From Castellaniella hirudinis (lineage in GTDB: Bacteria > Pseudomonadota > Gammaproteobacteria > Burkholderiales > Burkholderiaceae_B), in the NCBI RefSeq assembly GCF_042651965.1, contig NZ_JBHSDY010000005.1, positions 62,001-126,000 of the forward strand: DNA of 64,000 bases, written 5' to 3'. Position 1 is the first letter of the stretch; the number at the start of each line of letters is the position of its first letter. This document shows positions 1-8,714 of this stretch, piece after piece. A program made the translations under genes and the position numbers. The notes beneath the pieces are model-generated. The model had not been told where the DNA came from, searched no databases, and saw nothing but the letters and a program-made list of their open reading frames with translations.

Positions 1-366
1 GGCGGCGAAAGCTCCGGCCACCTGCTGTGTCTGGATCGCCACACCACGGGCGACGGGATCGTGGCCGCCCTGCAGGTGCTGGCGGCCATGCGGCATGCGG
101 ACGCTTCCCTGGCCGACCTGGTGGCCGACCTGTCCATGTACACCCAGAAAATGGTCAATGTGCCGTTGGCGCCCGGCCTGGACTGGCAGACGCATGCCGG
201 TCTGAAGGCGGCTTCGGACGAGGTGCGCGCGTCCTTGGGCGAACGCGGCCGGGTGCTGATCCGTGCCTCGGGCACCGAGCCCAAGCTGCGCCTCATGGTC
301 GAGGCCGATGACGAGGCCCTGGCCGAAGAAGGCGTGCGCCGTCTCGTAGCGGTCAAGCTGGCCTGA
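1..366 (+). CDS. glmM: Phosphoglucosamine mutase GlmM, C-terminal fragment
   Basis: The reading frame is open from base 1 and ends at a TGA at 364-366, so only the last ~121 residues are present. GlmM interconverts glucosamine-6-phosphate and glucosamine-1-phosphate on the way to UDP-GlcNAc for peptidoglycan and LPS, in the cytoplasm. The fragment starts with GGESSGHLLCLDRHTTGDG, the sugar-binding loop of the family (GEQSGH in most members), and ends with RASGTEPKLRLMVEA, the phosphate-binding loop of domain 4. These two motifs are highly diagnostic. The start, and any folP/ftsH neighbours that often precede glmM, lie outside the window. Confidence 0.95.
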   Translation, partial: GGESSGHLLCLDRHTTGDGIVAALQVLAAMRHADASLADLVADLSMYTQKMVNVPLAPGLDWQTHAGLKAASDEVRASLGERGRVLIRASGTEPKLRLMVEADDEALAEEGVRRLVAVKLA

Positions 367-372
367 ATGTCG

Positions 373-390
373 CTGTCACATGATTCACAC
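373..390 (+). promoter_or_regulatory. Weak Pho-box-like site upstream of olsB-like gene
   Basis: CTGTCACATGATTCACAC: the first heptamer fits the PhoB half-site CTGTCAY, the second matches only 4 of 7 positions. It lies about 50 bases before the acyltransferase start. Ornithine-lipid synthesis is PhoB-induced in several proteobacteria, so the site is plausible but weak. Confidence 0.35.
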
Positions 391-438
391 AGAGCACCGG
401 CAAAATAATCCCGATCACCTCACTTTAGGGATTTTGCC

Positions 439-1224
439 ATGCTCGCCTACACTGCTTCCCTGCCTGCAGGATCAATGAAACGCATCGATTGGCCTGGGGC
501 CGAGGCCGGTGGACTGGCCTTGACCATCGCGCAGACCCAGGAGGACCTGGAGGCTCTGCAGCGCTTGCGGTTTCGGGTGTTCACAGAGGACATGGGCGCG
601 CAGTTTCCGAACGCCGTGGGCGATCGCGACGTCGATCACTTCGATCCCTGGTGCGCGCATTTCATGGTGCGCGACGTGGGCGCCGACCGGGTGGTGGGCA
701 CCTACCGGCTGTTGACGCCCGAGGCCGCGCGCCAGGCGGGCGGCTATTATTCCGAATCTGAATTCGACCTGGAGCCGCTGGCGGCGCTGCGCCCGCAACT
801 GGTCGAAGTCGGCCGTTCCTGCATCGACGCGGACTTCCGGCATGGCACCGCCATCATGCTGCTGTGGTCAGGGCTGGCCCAGGTCATGGTGCGAGGCGGT
901 TACCGCTACATGCTGGGCTGCGCCAGCGTCAGTCTGCGCGACAGCGGAGTCACGGCGTCCGAGGTCTGGCGCCGGGCGCGGGCGCTGATGGCGCGCAATC
1001 CCGACACGCCGCAAATCCGGCCCCTGCATCCTTATCCGGTGGATCGCCTGGACAGCACGCTGCCGGCGCGGGTGCCGCCGCTGATCAAAGGCTATCTGGC
1101 GCTGGGCGCAACGATTTGCGGCGCCCCGGCCTGGGACCCGGATTTTCACACCGCAGATTTTCCGATCCTGCTGGACCTGGAACGGCTGGACGCCCGGTAT
1201 CGGCGGCATTTCGGGCTCGCCTGA
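439..1224 (+). CDS. olsB: Ornithine-acyl-ACP N-acyltransferase-like GNAT protein (OlsB family)
   Basis: A 261-residue protein of the hemolysin/OlsB branch of GNAT acyltransferases, which transfer a 3-hydroxyacyl chain from ACP to the alpha-amino group of ornithine to make lyso-ornithine lipid. Visible family features are RLRFRVFTEDMGA near residue 42, the DxDHFDPWCAH block near 70, VGTYRLL near 91, YYSESEFD near 104, ELGRSC-like VEVGRSCIDADFRHG near 121-135, and GGYRYMLGCASVSL near 153-166. An internal ATG at 475 (MKRID) is a possible shorter start. It sits in a phosphate-starvation neighbourhood (ppx, ppk, pst), which fits a phosphorus-free membrane lipid. An olsA partner is not adjacent. 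The family is clear; substrate specificity is inferred. Confidence 0.75.
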   Translation: MLAYTASLPAGSMKRIDWPGAEAGGLALTIAQTQEDLEALQRLRFRVFTEDMGAQFPNAVGDRDVDHFDPWCAHFMVRDVGADRVVGTYRLLTPEAARQAGGYYSESEFDLEPLAALRPQLVEVGRSCIDADFRHGTAIMLLWSGLAQVMVRGGYRYMLGCASVSLRDSGVTASEVWRRARALMARNPDTPQIRPLHPYPVDRLDSTLPARVPPLIKGYLALGATICGAPAWDPDFHTADFPILLDLERLDARYRRHFGLA

Positions 1225-1225
1225 A

Positions 1226-2716
1226 TCAACGTTCGATGATGTCCAGCACGAAGCCGGCCTTGCGCCAGATCGTGGCTTCTTTCTTCAGTTGCAGGCCGCT
1301 CAGGGGGCGGGTTGCCAGCCAGTGCGCCGGGATTTCCAGGGTGATGAGCTGATCCCAGGCCTGTAGCGTCAGGGGCAGGGCGCCCAGGGGTTCGCGGCGG
1401 CGCAGCAGCAGGACCGCCAGGCGCAGGCAGCACAGGGCCAGCCAGCGCGCGCGGTCGGGCGCGTAGCAGCGGACCTTGGCCAGGCGTCCCTGGTGACCCA
1501 GCGCCAGGAAGGCCAGCAGCCGCTGGTCATCGCGCGAAAAGCCCGGCATGTCGGCGTGTTCCAGGATGTAGGCGCTGTGCTTGTGGTAATCGTCGCGGGC
1601 GATCACCAGGCCGATTTCGTGCAGTTCGGCGGTCCAGGCCAGCGCCCGGCGCAGTTCCGGCGTGTCGGGCTCGGCGGCCAGGCCGAGCTGGTCGAAGAGG
1701 CGCAGCGCCAGGGTCCGGACGAAGCCCGCCTGGGCGGTGTCGAGCTGATAGCGGCCGCGGATCTGGCGCACGGTCTCGTCGCGCCGGTCCTGATGCGAAT
1801 CGCGGCCCAGCAGGTCGTGCAGCACGCCGATGCGCAGGGCGCCGTCGCCCGCCCGCATCCGTTCGATGCCCAGCTCCTGGAAAGCGGCGATCATGATGGC
1901 CAGGCCGCCGGGCAGCACCGGCACGCGCTCCGGCTTCAGGCCGGCCCAGTCGTGCAGGCGGACCTCGCCGGCGCTCACCAGGGCGGCGCGCAGCCGCTCC
2001 ATGCCTTCCAGGGTGATGTCCCGGGGGCTGAGGCCGTTTTCCAGCAGGATGGCCAGCAGGCCCTTGGCGGTGCCCGACGAGCCGTAGGCTTCTTGCCAGC
2101 CCGTGCTGCGGTAGCGGCTGGCGATGGTCTCGATGGCGCCGCGCGCCGCCAGGATCGCCTGGCTCATCCGGGCTGCGGTGATGCGGCCCTGGGGAAAGAA
2201 TTGCCGCGTCAGCGTGGTGCAGCCCAGCTCCAGCGAGGCCAGCTCCAGGGGGTGGTCGCCCAGGCCGATGACGAATTCGGTGGAACCCCCGCCGATGTCG
2301 ATCACCAGGCGGCGCTGGCTGGACGGCGGCAGGTCCTGGATCACCCCCAGGTAGATCAGGCGGGCTTCTTCCTGGCCGGAAATGATTTCGATCGGAAAGC
2401 CCAGGGCGCGTTCGGCCGCCGGCAGGAATTCGGCGGCGTTGCGCGCCACACGGAAGGTGTTGGTGGCCACGGCGCGGACGTTGGCGGGGGAAAAGCCCTG
2501 CAGCCGTTCACCGAAGCGCCGCAGCGCCGCCAGGGCCTGTTCCATGGTGGCGGCGTTGATGCGCTTGTGTTCGTCCAGGCCGTTGGCCAGGGCAACCAGT
2601 TCGCGCAGCTTGTCTTCGGCGTAGATCTGGGCGGTGTCTCCGTGGCGCACGATGCGCCCGATGGATAGCCGGAAAGTGTTCGAGCCCAGGTCGATCGAGG
2701 CGAGCCGGTTGTCCAT
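1226..2716 (-). CDS. ppx: Exopolyphosphatase (Ppx/GppA family)
   Basis: About 496 residues. Ppx hydrolyses terminal phosphate from polyphosphate, the opposite of the adjacent divergent ppk. The N-terminus MDNRLASIDLGSNTFRL is the first actin-like ATPase-fold phosphate motif; RLVIDIGGGSTEFVIG near residue 130 is the second. The C-terminal third contains an HD-like block (LHEIGLVIARDDYHKHSAYIL), as in long-form Ppx/GppA. I start at the ATG at 2714-2716 because the reading frame's seven further upstream residues (MTFSGKA) are not family-like. The stop is two bases from the end of the convergent olsB-like gene, so transcription of the two could collide. Confidence 0.92.
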   Translation of the reverse strand: MDNRLASIDLGSNTFRLSIGRIVRHGDTAQIYAEDKLRELVALANGLDEHKRINAATMEQALAALRRFGERLQGFSPANVRAVATNTFRVARNAAEFLPAAERALGFPIEIISGQEEARLIYLGVIQDLPPSSQRRLVIDIGGGSTEFVIGLGDHPLELASLELGCTTLTRQFFPQGRITAARMSQAILAARGAIETIASRYRSTGWQEAYGSSGTAKGLLAILLENGLSPRDITLEGMERLRAALVSAGEVRLHDWAGLKPERVPVLPGGLAIMIAAFQELGIERMRAGDGALRIGVLHDLLGRDSHQDRRDETVRQIRGRYQLDTAQAGFVRTLALRLFDQLGLAAEPDTPELRRALAWTAELHEIGLVIARDDYHKHSAYILEHADMPGFSRDDQRLLAFLALGHQGRLAKVRCYAPDRARWLALCCLRLAVLLLRRREPLGALPLTLQAWDQLITLEIPAHWLATRPLSGLQLKKEATIWRKAGFVLDIIER

Positions 2717-2745
2717 GGCCTTACCAGAAAATGTCACACTGTGCG

Positions 2746-2769
2746 ATTATAGTGGCCGATTCATGACAG
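2746..2769 (-). promoter_or_regulatory. Candidate ppx promoter with Pho half-site
   Basis: On the minus strand a perfect TATAAT lies at 2751-2746 and a CTGTCAT half-site at 2769-2763, 30-50 bases upstream of the ppx ATG. There is no good -35, as expected for an activator-dependent promoter, but the half-site is closer to the -10 than in typical Pho promoters. The divergent ppk start is only 15 bases from the half-site. Confidence 0.35.
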
Positions 2770-2784
2770 GATTGTGAGGCGCGC

Positions 2785-4854
2785 ATGCGGGCCGTCGAAG
2801 AAATGCCAGTGCTTCTGAACCGAGAGCTTTCGGTGCTCAAATTCAACGAACGGGTGCTCTCCATGGCCGAGCGCACGGACGTGCCGGTGCTCGAACGCCT
2901 GCGCTACTTGTGCATCGTCGGATCGAATCTGGACGAGTTCTTCGAGATCCGCATGGCCAGTCTCAAGGAACAGCAGCGCCAGACGCCGGATCTGCGGGGC
3001 GTGGACGGCATGACGCCCGACGAGGCCTTTGACCGGGTGCAGCGCGCTGCGCACGCGCTGGTGGACCGCCAGAACCGCCTGCTGACGGGCGAGGTCATGC
3101 CCAAGCTGATGGACCAGGGGGTGGGCCTGATCTATTCGACGGGCTGGACGGATTTGCAGCGGGAATGGGCCTACGGCGTGTTCGTGCGCGACGTGATGCC
3201 GCTGCTGACCCCGATCGGCCTGGATCCGGCGCATCCCTTCCCGCGCGTCTACAACAAGAGCCTGAATTTCATCATCGCGCTCAGCGGCGAGGACGCGTTC
3301 GGCCGCGAGGGCCACATCGCCATCGTCCAGGCGCCGCGCGCGCTGCCGCGCATGATCAAGGTGCCCGCCGAGATCGCCGGCATCCCCGACGGCTTCATGC
3401 TGCTCACCACCCTGATCAATGCCTTCGTCAGCGACCTGTTTCCGGGGATGAACGTCCAGGGCTGTTACCAGTGGCGGGTGACGCGCAACAGCGACCTGTT
3501 CGTGGACGAGGAAGAAATCACCAATCTGCGCCAGGCCTTGCAGGGCGAACTGTCGCAGCGCAATTTCGGGGCTTCGGTGCGCCTGGAGATCGCGCATGCC
3601 ATGCCCCCCGACCTGGAACTGTTTCTGCAGCGCGAGTTCGGCCTCGGAGCCGCCGACACCTACCGGGTCAACGGTCCGGTCAATCTGGCCCGGCTGATGC
3701 AGCTCTGCAACCGGGTCAACCGCGCCGACCTGGAATATCCGGTCTTCCGGCCGCGCATGCAGGCGCCGTTCGACACCGGCCTGGAGCGGCCCGACGAGCT
3801 GTTCGCCGCCATCGCGGCGCGCGACCACCTGTTGCACCATCCCTACCAGTCCTTTCAGCCGGTGCTGATGTTTCTGCGCAGCGCGGCGCTGGATCCCCAG
3901 GTCGTGGCCATCAAGCAGACCATCTACCGCACCGGCGAGGATTCCGAACTGATGGGCTTGCTGCTGTCCGCGGCAAAGGCGGGCAAGGAAGTCACGGTCG
4001 TGGTCGAGCTGATGGCGCGTTTCGACGAACAGACCAACATCAACTGGGCCGCGCGCCTGGAAGAAGTCGGCGCCCACGTCAGTTATGGCGTGGTGGGGCA
4101 CAAGACCCACGCCAAGATGGCCCTGGTGCTGCGCCGCGAGGACGGCCGCATCCGCCGCTACGGGCACCTGGGCACGGGCAACTACCACCCGCGCACGGCG
4201 CGCCTGTACACCGATTTCGGCCTGCTGACGGCCAACCAGCAGATGTGCGAGGACATGGATCAGGTGTTCTCGCTGTTGACCGGCCTGGGCGCGCGCCGCG
4301 AGCTGAAGCTGCTGCTGCAGTCGCCCTTCACCCTGCACGAGACCGTGCTGCGCCTGATCCGCTCTGAAACCGAATTCGCCCGCGCGGGCAAGCGGGCGCG
4401 GATCCGCGCCAAGATGAATTCCCTGCTGGAGCCCACGGTGATCCGGGCCCTGTACGAGGCCAGCCAGGCCGGGGTGCGCATCGACCTGATCGTGCGCGGG
4501 GCCTGTGCGCTGCAGGCCGGCGTGCCCGGGCTGTCCGATCGCATCCGGGTGCGTTCCGTCATCGGCCGCTTCCTGGAGCATTCGCGGGTATTCTATTTCT
4601 ACCAGGACGGCGCCGAGCCCCTGTACCTGTCGTCCGCCGACTGGATGGACCGCAATTTCCTGCGCCGGGTGGAACTGGCTTTCCCGGTGCTGGACAAGCG
4701 GCTGCGCCGCCGGGTCATCGACGAGGCTTTTACCTTTGCCTGGCGGGACAATCAACTGGCCTGGGCGGCGCAGCCCGACGGCCGCTACCTGCGCGTGCGC
4801 AACCGCCGCGCGCCCTTCAGCCTGCATCAGCATTTGATGACGCGCTTGGAATGA
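2785..4854 (+). CDS. ppk1: Polyphosphate kinase 1
   Basis: A 689-residue Ppk1, the normal length. It makes polyphosphate from ATP through a phospho-histidine enzyme. The N-terminal domain carries LLNRELSVLKFNERVL and the GSNLDEFFEIRMASL signature (residues ~55-70). The autophosphorylated histidine is H442 in GHKTHAKMALVLRR, the second essential histidine is H599 in FLEHSRVFYF, followed by SSADWMDRN. GAGG sits 7-8 bases before the ATG; an internal ATG at residue 7 (MPVLLNREL) is an alternative. Divergent from ppx across a 68-base gap. Polyphosphate storage and phosphate uptake (pst, next) are coupled functions. Confidence 0.97.
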   Translation: MRAVEEMPVLLNRELSVLKFNERVLSMAERTDVPVLERLRYLCIVGSNLDEFFEIRMASLKEQQRQTPDLRGVDGMTPDEAFDRVQRAAHALVDRQNRLLTGEVMPKLMDQGVGLIYSTGWTDLQREWAYGVFVRDVMPLLTPIGLDPAHPFPRVYNKSLNFIIALSGEDAFGREGHIAIVQAPRALPRMIKVPAEIAGIPDGFMLLTTLINAFVSDLFPGMNVQGCYQWRVTRNSDLFVDEEEITNLRQALQGELSQRNFGASVRLEIAHAMPPDLELFLQREFGLGAADTYRVNGPVNLARLMQLCNRVNRADLEYPVFRPRMQAPFDTGLERPDELFAAIAARDHLLHHPYQSFQPVLMFLRSAALDPQVVAIKQTIYRTGEDSELMGLLLSAAKAGKEVTVVVELMARFDEQTNINWAARLEEVGAHVSYGVVGHKTHAKMALVLRREDGRIRRYGHLGTGNYHPRTARLYTDFGLLTANQQMCEDMDQVFSLLTGLGARRELKLLLQSPFTLHETVLRLIRSETEFARAGKRARIRAKMNSLLEPTVIRALYEASQAGVRIDLIVRGACALQAGVPGLSDRIRVRSVIGRFLEHSRVFYFYQDGAEPLYLSSADWMDRNFLRRVELAFPVLDKRLRRRVIDEAFTFAWRDNQLAWAAQPDGRYLRVRNRRAPFSLHQHLMTRLE

Positions 4855-4868
4855 CGGGCGGGAGTCTC

Positions 4869-4908
4869 CTGTCACGAAACCGTCATTCACCTGTCATGAA
4901 ACTGTCAC
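4869..4908 (+). promoter_or_regulatory. Two tandem Pho boxes before pstS
   Basis: Box 1 CTGTCACGAAACCGTCAT (4869-4886) and box 2 CTGTCATGAAACTGTCAC (4891-4908) each consist of two CTGTCAY-type heptamers with a 4-base spacer; box starts are 22 bases apart, two helical turns, so bound PhoB dimers would lie on one face. Box 2 is close to the consensus CTGTCATAWAWCTGTCAY. This predicts phosphate-limitation induction of the pst operon. Confidence 0.85.
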
Positions 4909-4989
4909 GTCAGCCCTCTACCATGTCGTCCTGACGGGCCTGGAATTGCCGGGACTGTCGATCATCTCAGACCACATAGGGTTCAAGAC

Positions 4990-6036
4990 ATGTTCAAGAA
5001 AATTCTGACGCAATGCGCCGCTGGCCTGGCGATCATGGCCGCCGCGGGCGTCTCCGCGCAAGCCGCCGACCTGACGGGCGCGGGCGCTTCCTTCCCGTAT
5101 CCGATCTACGCCAAGTGGGCGGCCAAATACCAGGAAACCTCCGGCAACCGCATCAACTACCAGTCCATCGGCTCGGGCGGCGGTCAGCAGCAGATCATCG
5201 CCAAAACGGTTGATTTCGGCGCTTCGGACGATCCGATGAAGCCGGAAGACCTGGAAAAGAACGGCCTGGTCCAGTTCCCCGCCGTCATCGGCGGCACCGT
5301 GCCGGTCGTCAACATCGAGGGCATCAAGGAAGGCCAGCTCAAGCTGACCGGCCCGGTGTTGGCGGACATCTTCCTGGGCAAGATCCAGAAATGGAACGAC
5401 CCGGCGATCGCCGACCTGAACAAGGATCTGAAGCTGCCCGCCAAGGGCATCGTGGTGGTGCACCGCTCGGACGGCTCGGGCACGACCTTCGGCTGGACCA
5501 ACTACCTGTCCCAGGTGTCCCCCGCCTGGAAAGAACAGGTCGGCCAGGGCAAGGCGGTCAAGTGGCCCGCCGGCCAGGGCGGCAAGGGCAATGAAGGCGT
5601 CGCCGCCTACGTGCGCCAACTGGCGAACTCCATCGGCTACGTGGAATACGCCTACGCTCACCAGAACGGCCTGGCCTGGGCGCAGTTGCAGAACCGCGAT
5701 GGCCAGTTCGTGCAGCCCTCGCAAAAGACGTTCGCCGCGGCGGCTTCGCACGCCGACTGGAACTCGGCGCCGGGCATGGGCCTGGTCCTGAACAACGAAC
5801 CGGGTGCGGATTCGTGGCCGGTGACGGCGGCGACCTTTATCCTGGTGCACGGCAAGCAGGCCGATCCCAAGCGCGCCCATGAAGTCCTGGCCTTCTTCGA
5901 CTGGGCCTGGCGCGAAGGCGGCGCCATGGCCAGCGAACTGGACTATGTGCCGCTGCCTGAGGCTGTGACGGCCAAGATCCGCGGCGTCTGGGCCGAGCGG
6001 ATCCGCGGCGAGGACGGTTCGGCGGTCTGGAAGTAA
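4990..6036 (+). CDS. pstS: Phosphate ABC transporter, periplasmic binding protein
   Basis: A 348-residue PstS. A Sec signal peptide (MFKKILTQ, hydrophobic core AAGLAIMAAAGVSAQA, cleavage expected after AQA near residue 25) precedes the mature DLTGAGASFPYPIYAKWAAKY. Phosphate ligands are provided by the TGAGASFPYP loop, GSGGGQQQI, DFGASDDP and the HRSDGSGTTF loop (around residue 155), all present. It delivers phosphate to PstCA in the inner membrane. First gene of the pstSCAB operon, directly behind two Pho boxes. Confidence 0.97.
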   Translation: MFKKILTQCAAGLAIMAAAGVSAQAADLTGAGASFPYPIYAKWAAKYQETSGNRINYQSIGSGGGQQQIIAKTVDFGASDDPMKPEDLEKNGLVQFPAVIGGTVPVVNIEGIKEGQLKLTGPVLADIFLGKIQKWNDPAIADLNKDLKLPAKGIVVVHRSDGSGTTFGWTNYLSQVSPAWKEQVGQGKAVKWPAGQGGKGNEGVAAYVRQLANSIGYVEYAYAHQNGLAWAQLQNRDGQFVQPSQKTFAAAASHADWNSAPGMGLVLNNEPGADSWPVTAATFILVHGKQADPKRAHEVLAFFDWAWREGGAMASELDYVPLPEAVTAKIRGVWAERIRGEDGSAVWK

Positions 6037-6075
6037 AGTCTGGCATATAGTCTGACAGTGAGTCTGGAGTCCCAC

Positions 6076-7017
6076 ATGGCCTTATCGCAGCGCAGCCTTC
6101 TGGTGGATGCCGGTTTCCGGCACCTGACCCGCCTGTTTGCGTTCTTCGTCTTCATGCTGCTGGCTGGGATTCTGGCTTCACTGGTGTACGGCAGCCGGGA
6201 TTCCCTGGTCGAATACGGTCTGCCGTTCCTGTGGACCAACGACTGGGACCCCGTGAAGCATCACTACGGCGCGCTGGTGCCGGTGCTGGGTACCGTGATC
6301 AGCGCTTTTCTCGCCTTGCTGATCGCGGTGCCGGTGTCCTTCGGCATCGCCATGTTCCTGACTGAACTGGCCCCGGTCTGGCTGCGTCGCCCGCTGGGCG
6401 TGGCCGTCGAGATGCTGGCCGCGATTCCGTCCATCATCTACGGCATGTGGGGCCTGTTCGTGTTCGTGCCGCTGTTCCAGGAATACGTGCAGCCGCATCT
6501 GGTGGACTTCTTCGAAGGCGTTCCGGTGCTGGAGCACCTGTTCGGCGGGCCGCCGATGGGCATCGGCCTGTTCACCGCGGGGCTGATCCTGTCCATCATG
6601 ATCATTCCCTTCATCGCGGCGGTGATGCGCGACGTGTTCGAGCAAGTGCCGCCCCTGCTCAAGGAATCCGCCTACGGCCTGGGCAGCACCACCTGGGAAG
6701 TCGTCTGGAAGATCATGCTGCCCTACACCAAGCACGGCGTCATCGGCGGGATCATGCTGGGCCTGGGCCGCGCGCTGGGCGAGACCATGGCGGTCACCTT
6801 CGTGATCGGCAATGCCTTCAACCTGCCGTCCTCGATCTTCTCGCCGTCGAACTCCATCGCCTCGGCCCTGGCCAATGAATTCAACGAAGCCGGCGGCCTG
6901 CAGAAATCGGCCCTGCTGGAACTGGGCCTGATCCTGTTCCTGATCACGACCGTGGTGCTGGCCCTGTCGAAGTTCATGCTGCTGAAACTGTCGCGCAAAG
7001 AAGGCACGAAACACTGA
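6076..7017 (+). CDS. pstC: Phosphate ABC transporter permease PstC
   Basis: About 313 residues with six predicted membrane helices; the first is LFAFFVFMLLAGILASLVYG. The EAA-type cytoplasmic loop KESAYGLGSTTWEVVWKIMLP (split here as KESAYGLGSTTW then EVVWKIMLP) contacts PstB. I choose the ATG at 6076 because GGAG lies 7 bases before it; an in-frame GTG at 6058 is possible. 40 bases after pstS and overlapping pstA by one base (TGATG), so co-translation is likely. Confidence 0.95.
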   Translation: MALSQRSLLVDAGFRHLTRLFAFFVFMLLAGILASLVYGSRDSLVEYGLPFLWTNDWDPVKHHYGALVPVLGTVISAFLALLIAVPVSFGIAMFLTELAPVWLRRPLGVAVEMLAAIPSIIYGMWGLFVFVPLFQEYVQPHLVDFFEGVPVLEHLFGGPPMGIGLFTAGLILSIMIIPFIAAVMRDVFEQVPPLLKESAYGLGSTTWEVVWKIMLPYTKHGVIGGIMLGLGRALGETMAVTFVIGNAFNLPSSIFSPSNSIASALANEFNEAGGLQKSALLELGLILFLITTVVLALSKFMLLKLSRKEGTKH

Positions 7018-7877
7018 TGGCCCTGTCCGATTCCTCCATCGCCCTTGGCAATCCGATCTATCGGCGCCGGCGCCTGTTCAACCGCCTGATGCTGGGGCTT
7101 TCGGGCCTGGCGTTGGGCTCGGGCCTGTTCTGGCTGGCCTGGATCATCCTCACGCTGCTGCTCAAGGGCGGTTCGGCCCTGTCCCTGACGCTGTTCTGGG
7201 AAAGCACCCCGCCGCCCGGGTCGGACGGCGGCCTGCTGAACGCCATCATCGGCAGCGTGCTGATGTCGGCCGTGGGCACGCTGATCGGCACGCCCATCGG
7301 CGTGCTGGCGGGCACCTATCTGGCCGAGTACGGCCGCCGGGGCTGGCTGGCGCCGGCCACGCGGTTTTTGAACGACGTGCTGCTGTCGGCGCCGTCCATC
7401 ATCATCGGCCTGTTCATCTACGCCATCTACGTGGCGCAGGTCGGCCATTATTCGGGCTGGGCGGGGGCGTTCGCGCTGGCCATCCTGGTCATCCCCGTGG
7501 TGGTCCGCGCCACCGACAACATGCTGGGCCTGGTGCCCAACAGCCTGCGCGAAGCCGCCGCCGCCCTGGGCTGCCCGCAGTGGCGCATCGTCGTCTTCAT
7601 CTGTTATCGGGCCGCGCGTTCGGGCATCGTCACCGGTGTCCTGCTGGCCGTGGCCCGCATCGCCGGCGAGACCGCGCCGCTGCTCTTTACCGCCCTGAAC
7701 AACCAGTTCATGTCGCTGAACATGAACGCCCCCATCGCCAACCTGCCGGTGGTGATCTTCCAGTATGCCGCCAGCCCCTTCGAGGACTGGAACCGGCTGG
7801 CCTGGGCGGGCGCCGCGCTGATCACCCTGCTGGTGCTGGGGATCAATATCGCCGCGCGCAGCCTGTTCCGCAAATAA
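7017..7877 (+). CDS. pstA: Phosphate ABC transporter permease PstA
   Basis: A 286-residue inner-membrane permease that pairs with PstC. It has an N-terminal helix (LMLGLSGLALGSGLFWLAW), the GTLIGTPIGVLAGTYLAEYG block, and the EAA loop LREAAAALGCPQWRIVVFI followed by GIVTGVLLAVARIAGETAPL, typical of PstA. Its ATG overlaps the pstC stop; pstB begins 13 bases after its stop. Confidence 0.95.
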   Translation: MALSDSSIALGNPIYRRRRLFNRLMLGLSGLALGSGLFWLAWIILTLLLKGGSALSLTLFWESTPPPGSDGGLLNAIIGSVLMSAVGTLIGTPIGVLAGTYLAEYGRRGWLAPATRFLNDVLLSAPSIIIGLFIYAIYVAQVGHYSGWAGAFALAILVIPVVVRATDNMLGLVPNSLREAAAALGCPQWRIVVFICYRAARSGIVTGVLLAVARIAGETAPLLFTALNNQFMSLNMNAPIANLPVVIFQYAASPFEDWNRLAWAGAALITLLVLGINIAARSLFRK

Positions 7878-7890
7878 TCCGCTTCCGACC

Positions 7891-8679
7891 ATGACCCTGA
7901 ATCCGTCTCCAACCGCCGCCCGAGAACGCACCAAGCTGGCTGTGCGCAAGCTGAACTTCCACTACGGCAGCTTCCACGCCCTGCGCGACATCAATATGGA
8001 TATCGCGGAAAACAAGGTCACGGCCTTCATCGGTCCGTCGGGCTGCGGGAAGTCCACGCTGCTGCGCACCTTCAACCGCATGTTCGAGCTGTACCCGGGC
8101 CAGCGCGCCTCCGGCACCATCGAGCTCGATGGCGAGGACCTGCTGAATTCCAAGCTGGACATCTCCCTGATCCGCGCCAAGGTCGGCATGGTGTTCCAGA
8201 AGCCCACGCCGTTTCCCATGAGCATCTACGACAACATCGCCTTCGGTGTGCGCCTGTTCGAGCGCCTGAGCAAGGGCGAGATGGATGAGCGCGTGGAATG
8301 GGCCCTGACCAAGGCCGCTCTGTGGAACGAGGTCAAGGACAAGCTCGGCCAGAGCGGCAACGGCCTGTCCGGCGGCCAGCAGCAGCGTCTGTGCATCGCG
8401 CGGGGCGTGGCCATCAAGCCCGAGGTCCTGCTGCTGGACGAGCCGTGTTCGGCGCTGGACCCGATCTCCACGGCCAAGATCGAGGAACTGATCGCGGAAC
8501 TGAAGTCCGACTACACCGTGGTCATCGTCACCCACAATATGCAGCAGGCGGCGCGCTGTTCCGACTACACCGCCTACATGTACCTGGGCGAACTGATGGA
8601 ATTCGGCCCCACCGATCAGGTCTTCATCAAGCCCGCGCGCAAGGAAACCGAGGATTACATTACGGGGAGATTCGGGTGA
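7891..8679 (+). CDS. pstB: Phosphate ABC transporter ATP-binding protein
   Basis: A 262-residue ABC ATPase, normal PstB length. Walker A GPSGCGKS (residues ~47-54), Q-loop in GMVFQKPTPFPMSIYDN (typical of PstB), signature LSGGQQQR (~154), Walker B LLLDEPCSALDP (~176) and the switch histidine in VTHNMQQAAR. Last visible gene of the operon: phoU, which usually follows, is absent, since a convergent acyl-CoA synthetase comes next. Confidence 0.97.
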   Translation: MTLNPSPTAARERTKLAVRKLNFHYGSFHALRDINMDIAENKVTAFIGPSGCGKSTLLRTFNRMFELYPGQRASGTIELDGEDLLNSKLDISLIRAKVGMVFQKPTPFPMSIYDNIAFGVRLFERLSKGEMDERVEWALTKAALWNEVKDKLGQSGNGLSGGQQQRLCIARGVAIKPEVLLLDEPCSALDPISTAKIEELIAELKSDYTVVIVTHNMQQAARCSDYTAYMYLGELMEFGPTDQVFIKPARKETEDYITGRFG

Positions 8680-8697
8680 TTCCGTGCCGGAATCACC
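8675..8697. terminator. Hairpin between convergent pstB and acyl-CoA synthetase genes
   Basis: A 10-bp stem (GGTGATTCCG / CGGAATCACC) with a 3-base loop begins inside the pstB stop region. There is no T-run on either side, so it may be an RNA 3' stabiliser or a weak bidirectional terminator. Confidence 0.45.
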
Positions 8698-8714
8698 GGG
8701 GTCCCGTTCGTGCC

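Noticed and set aside
2761..4890. A 709-codon frame antisense to ppk1
   Set aside because: High-GC shadow of ppk1; composition is Gln/His/Arg-rich with no family motif, whereas the plus strand encodes complete Ppk1.
8680..8714. A truncated phoU after pstB
   Set aside because: Only 35 bases separate pstB from the convergent acyl-CoA synthetase, with no PhoU-like coding remnant.
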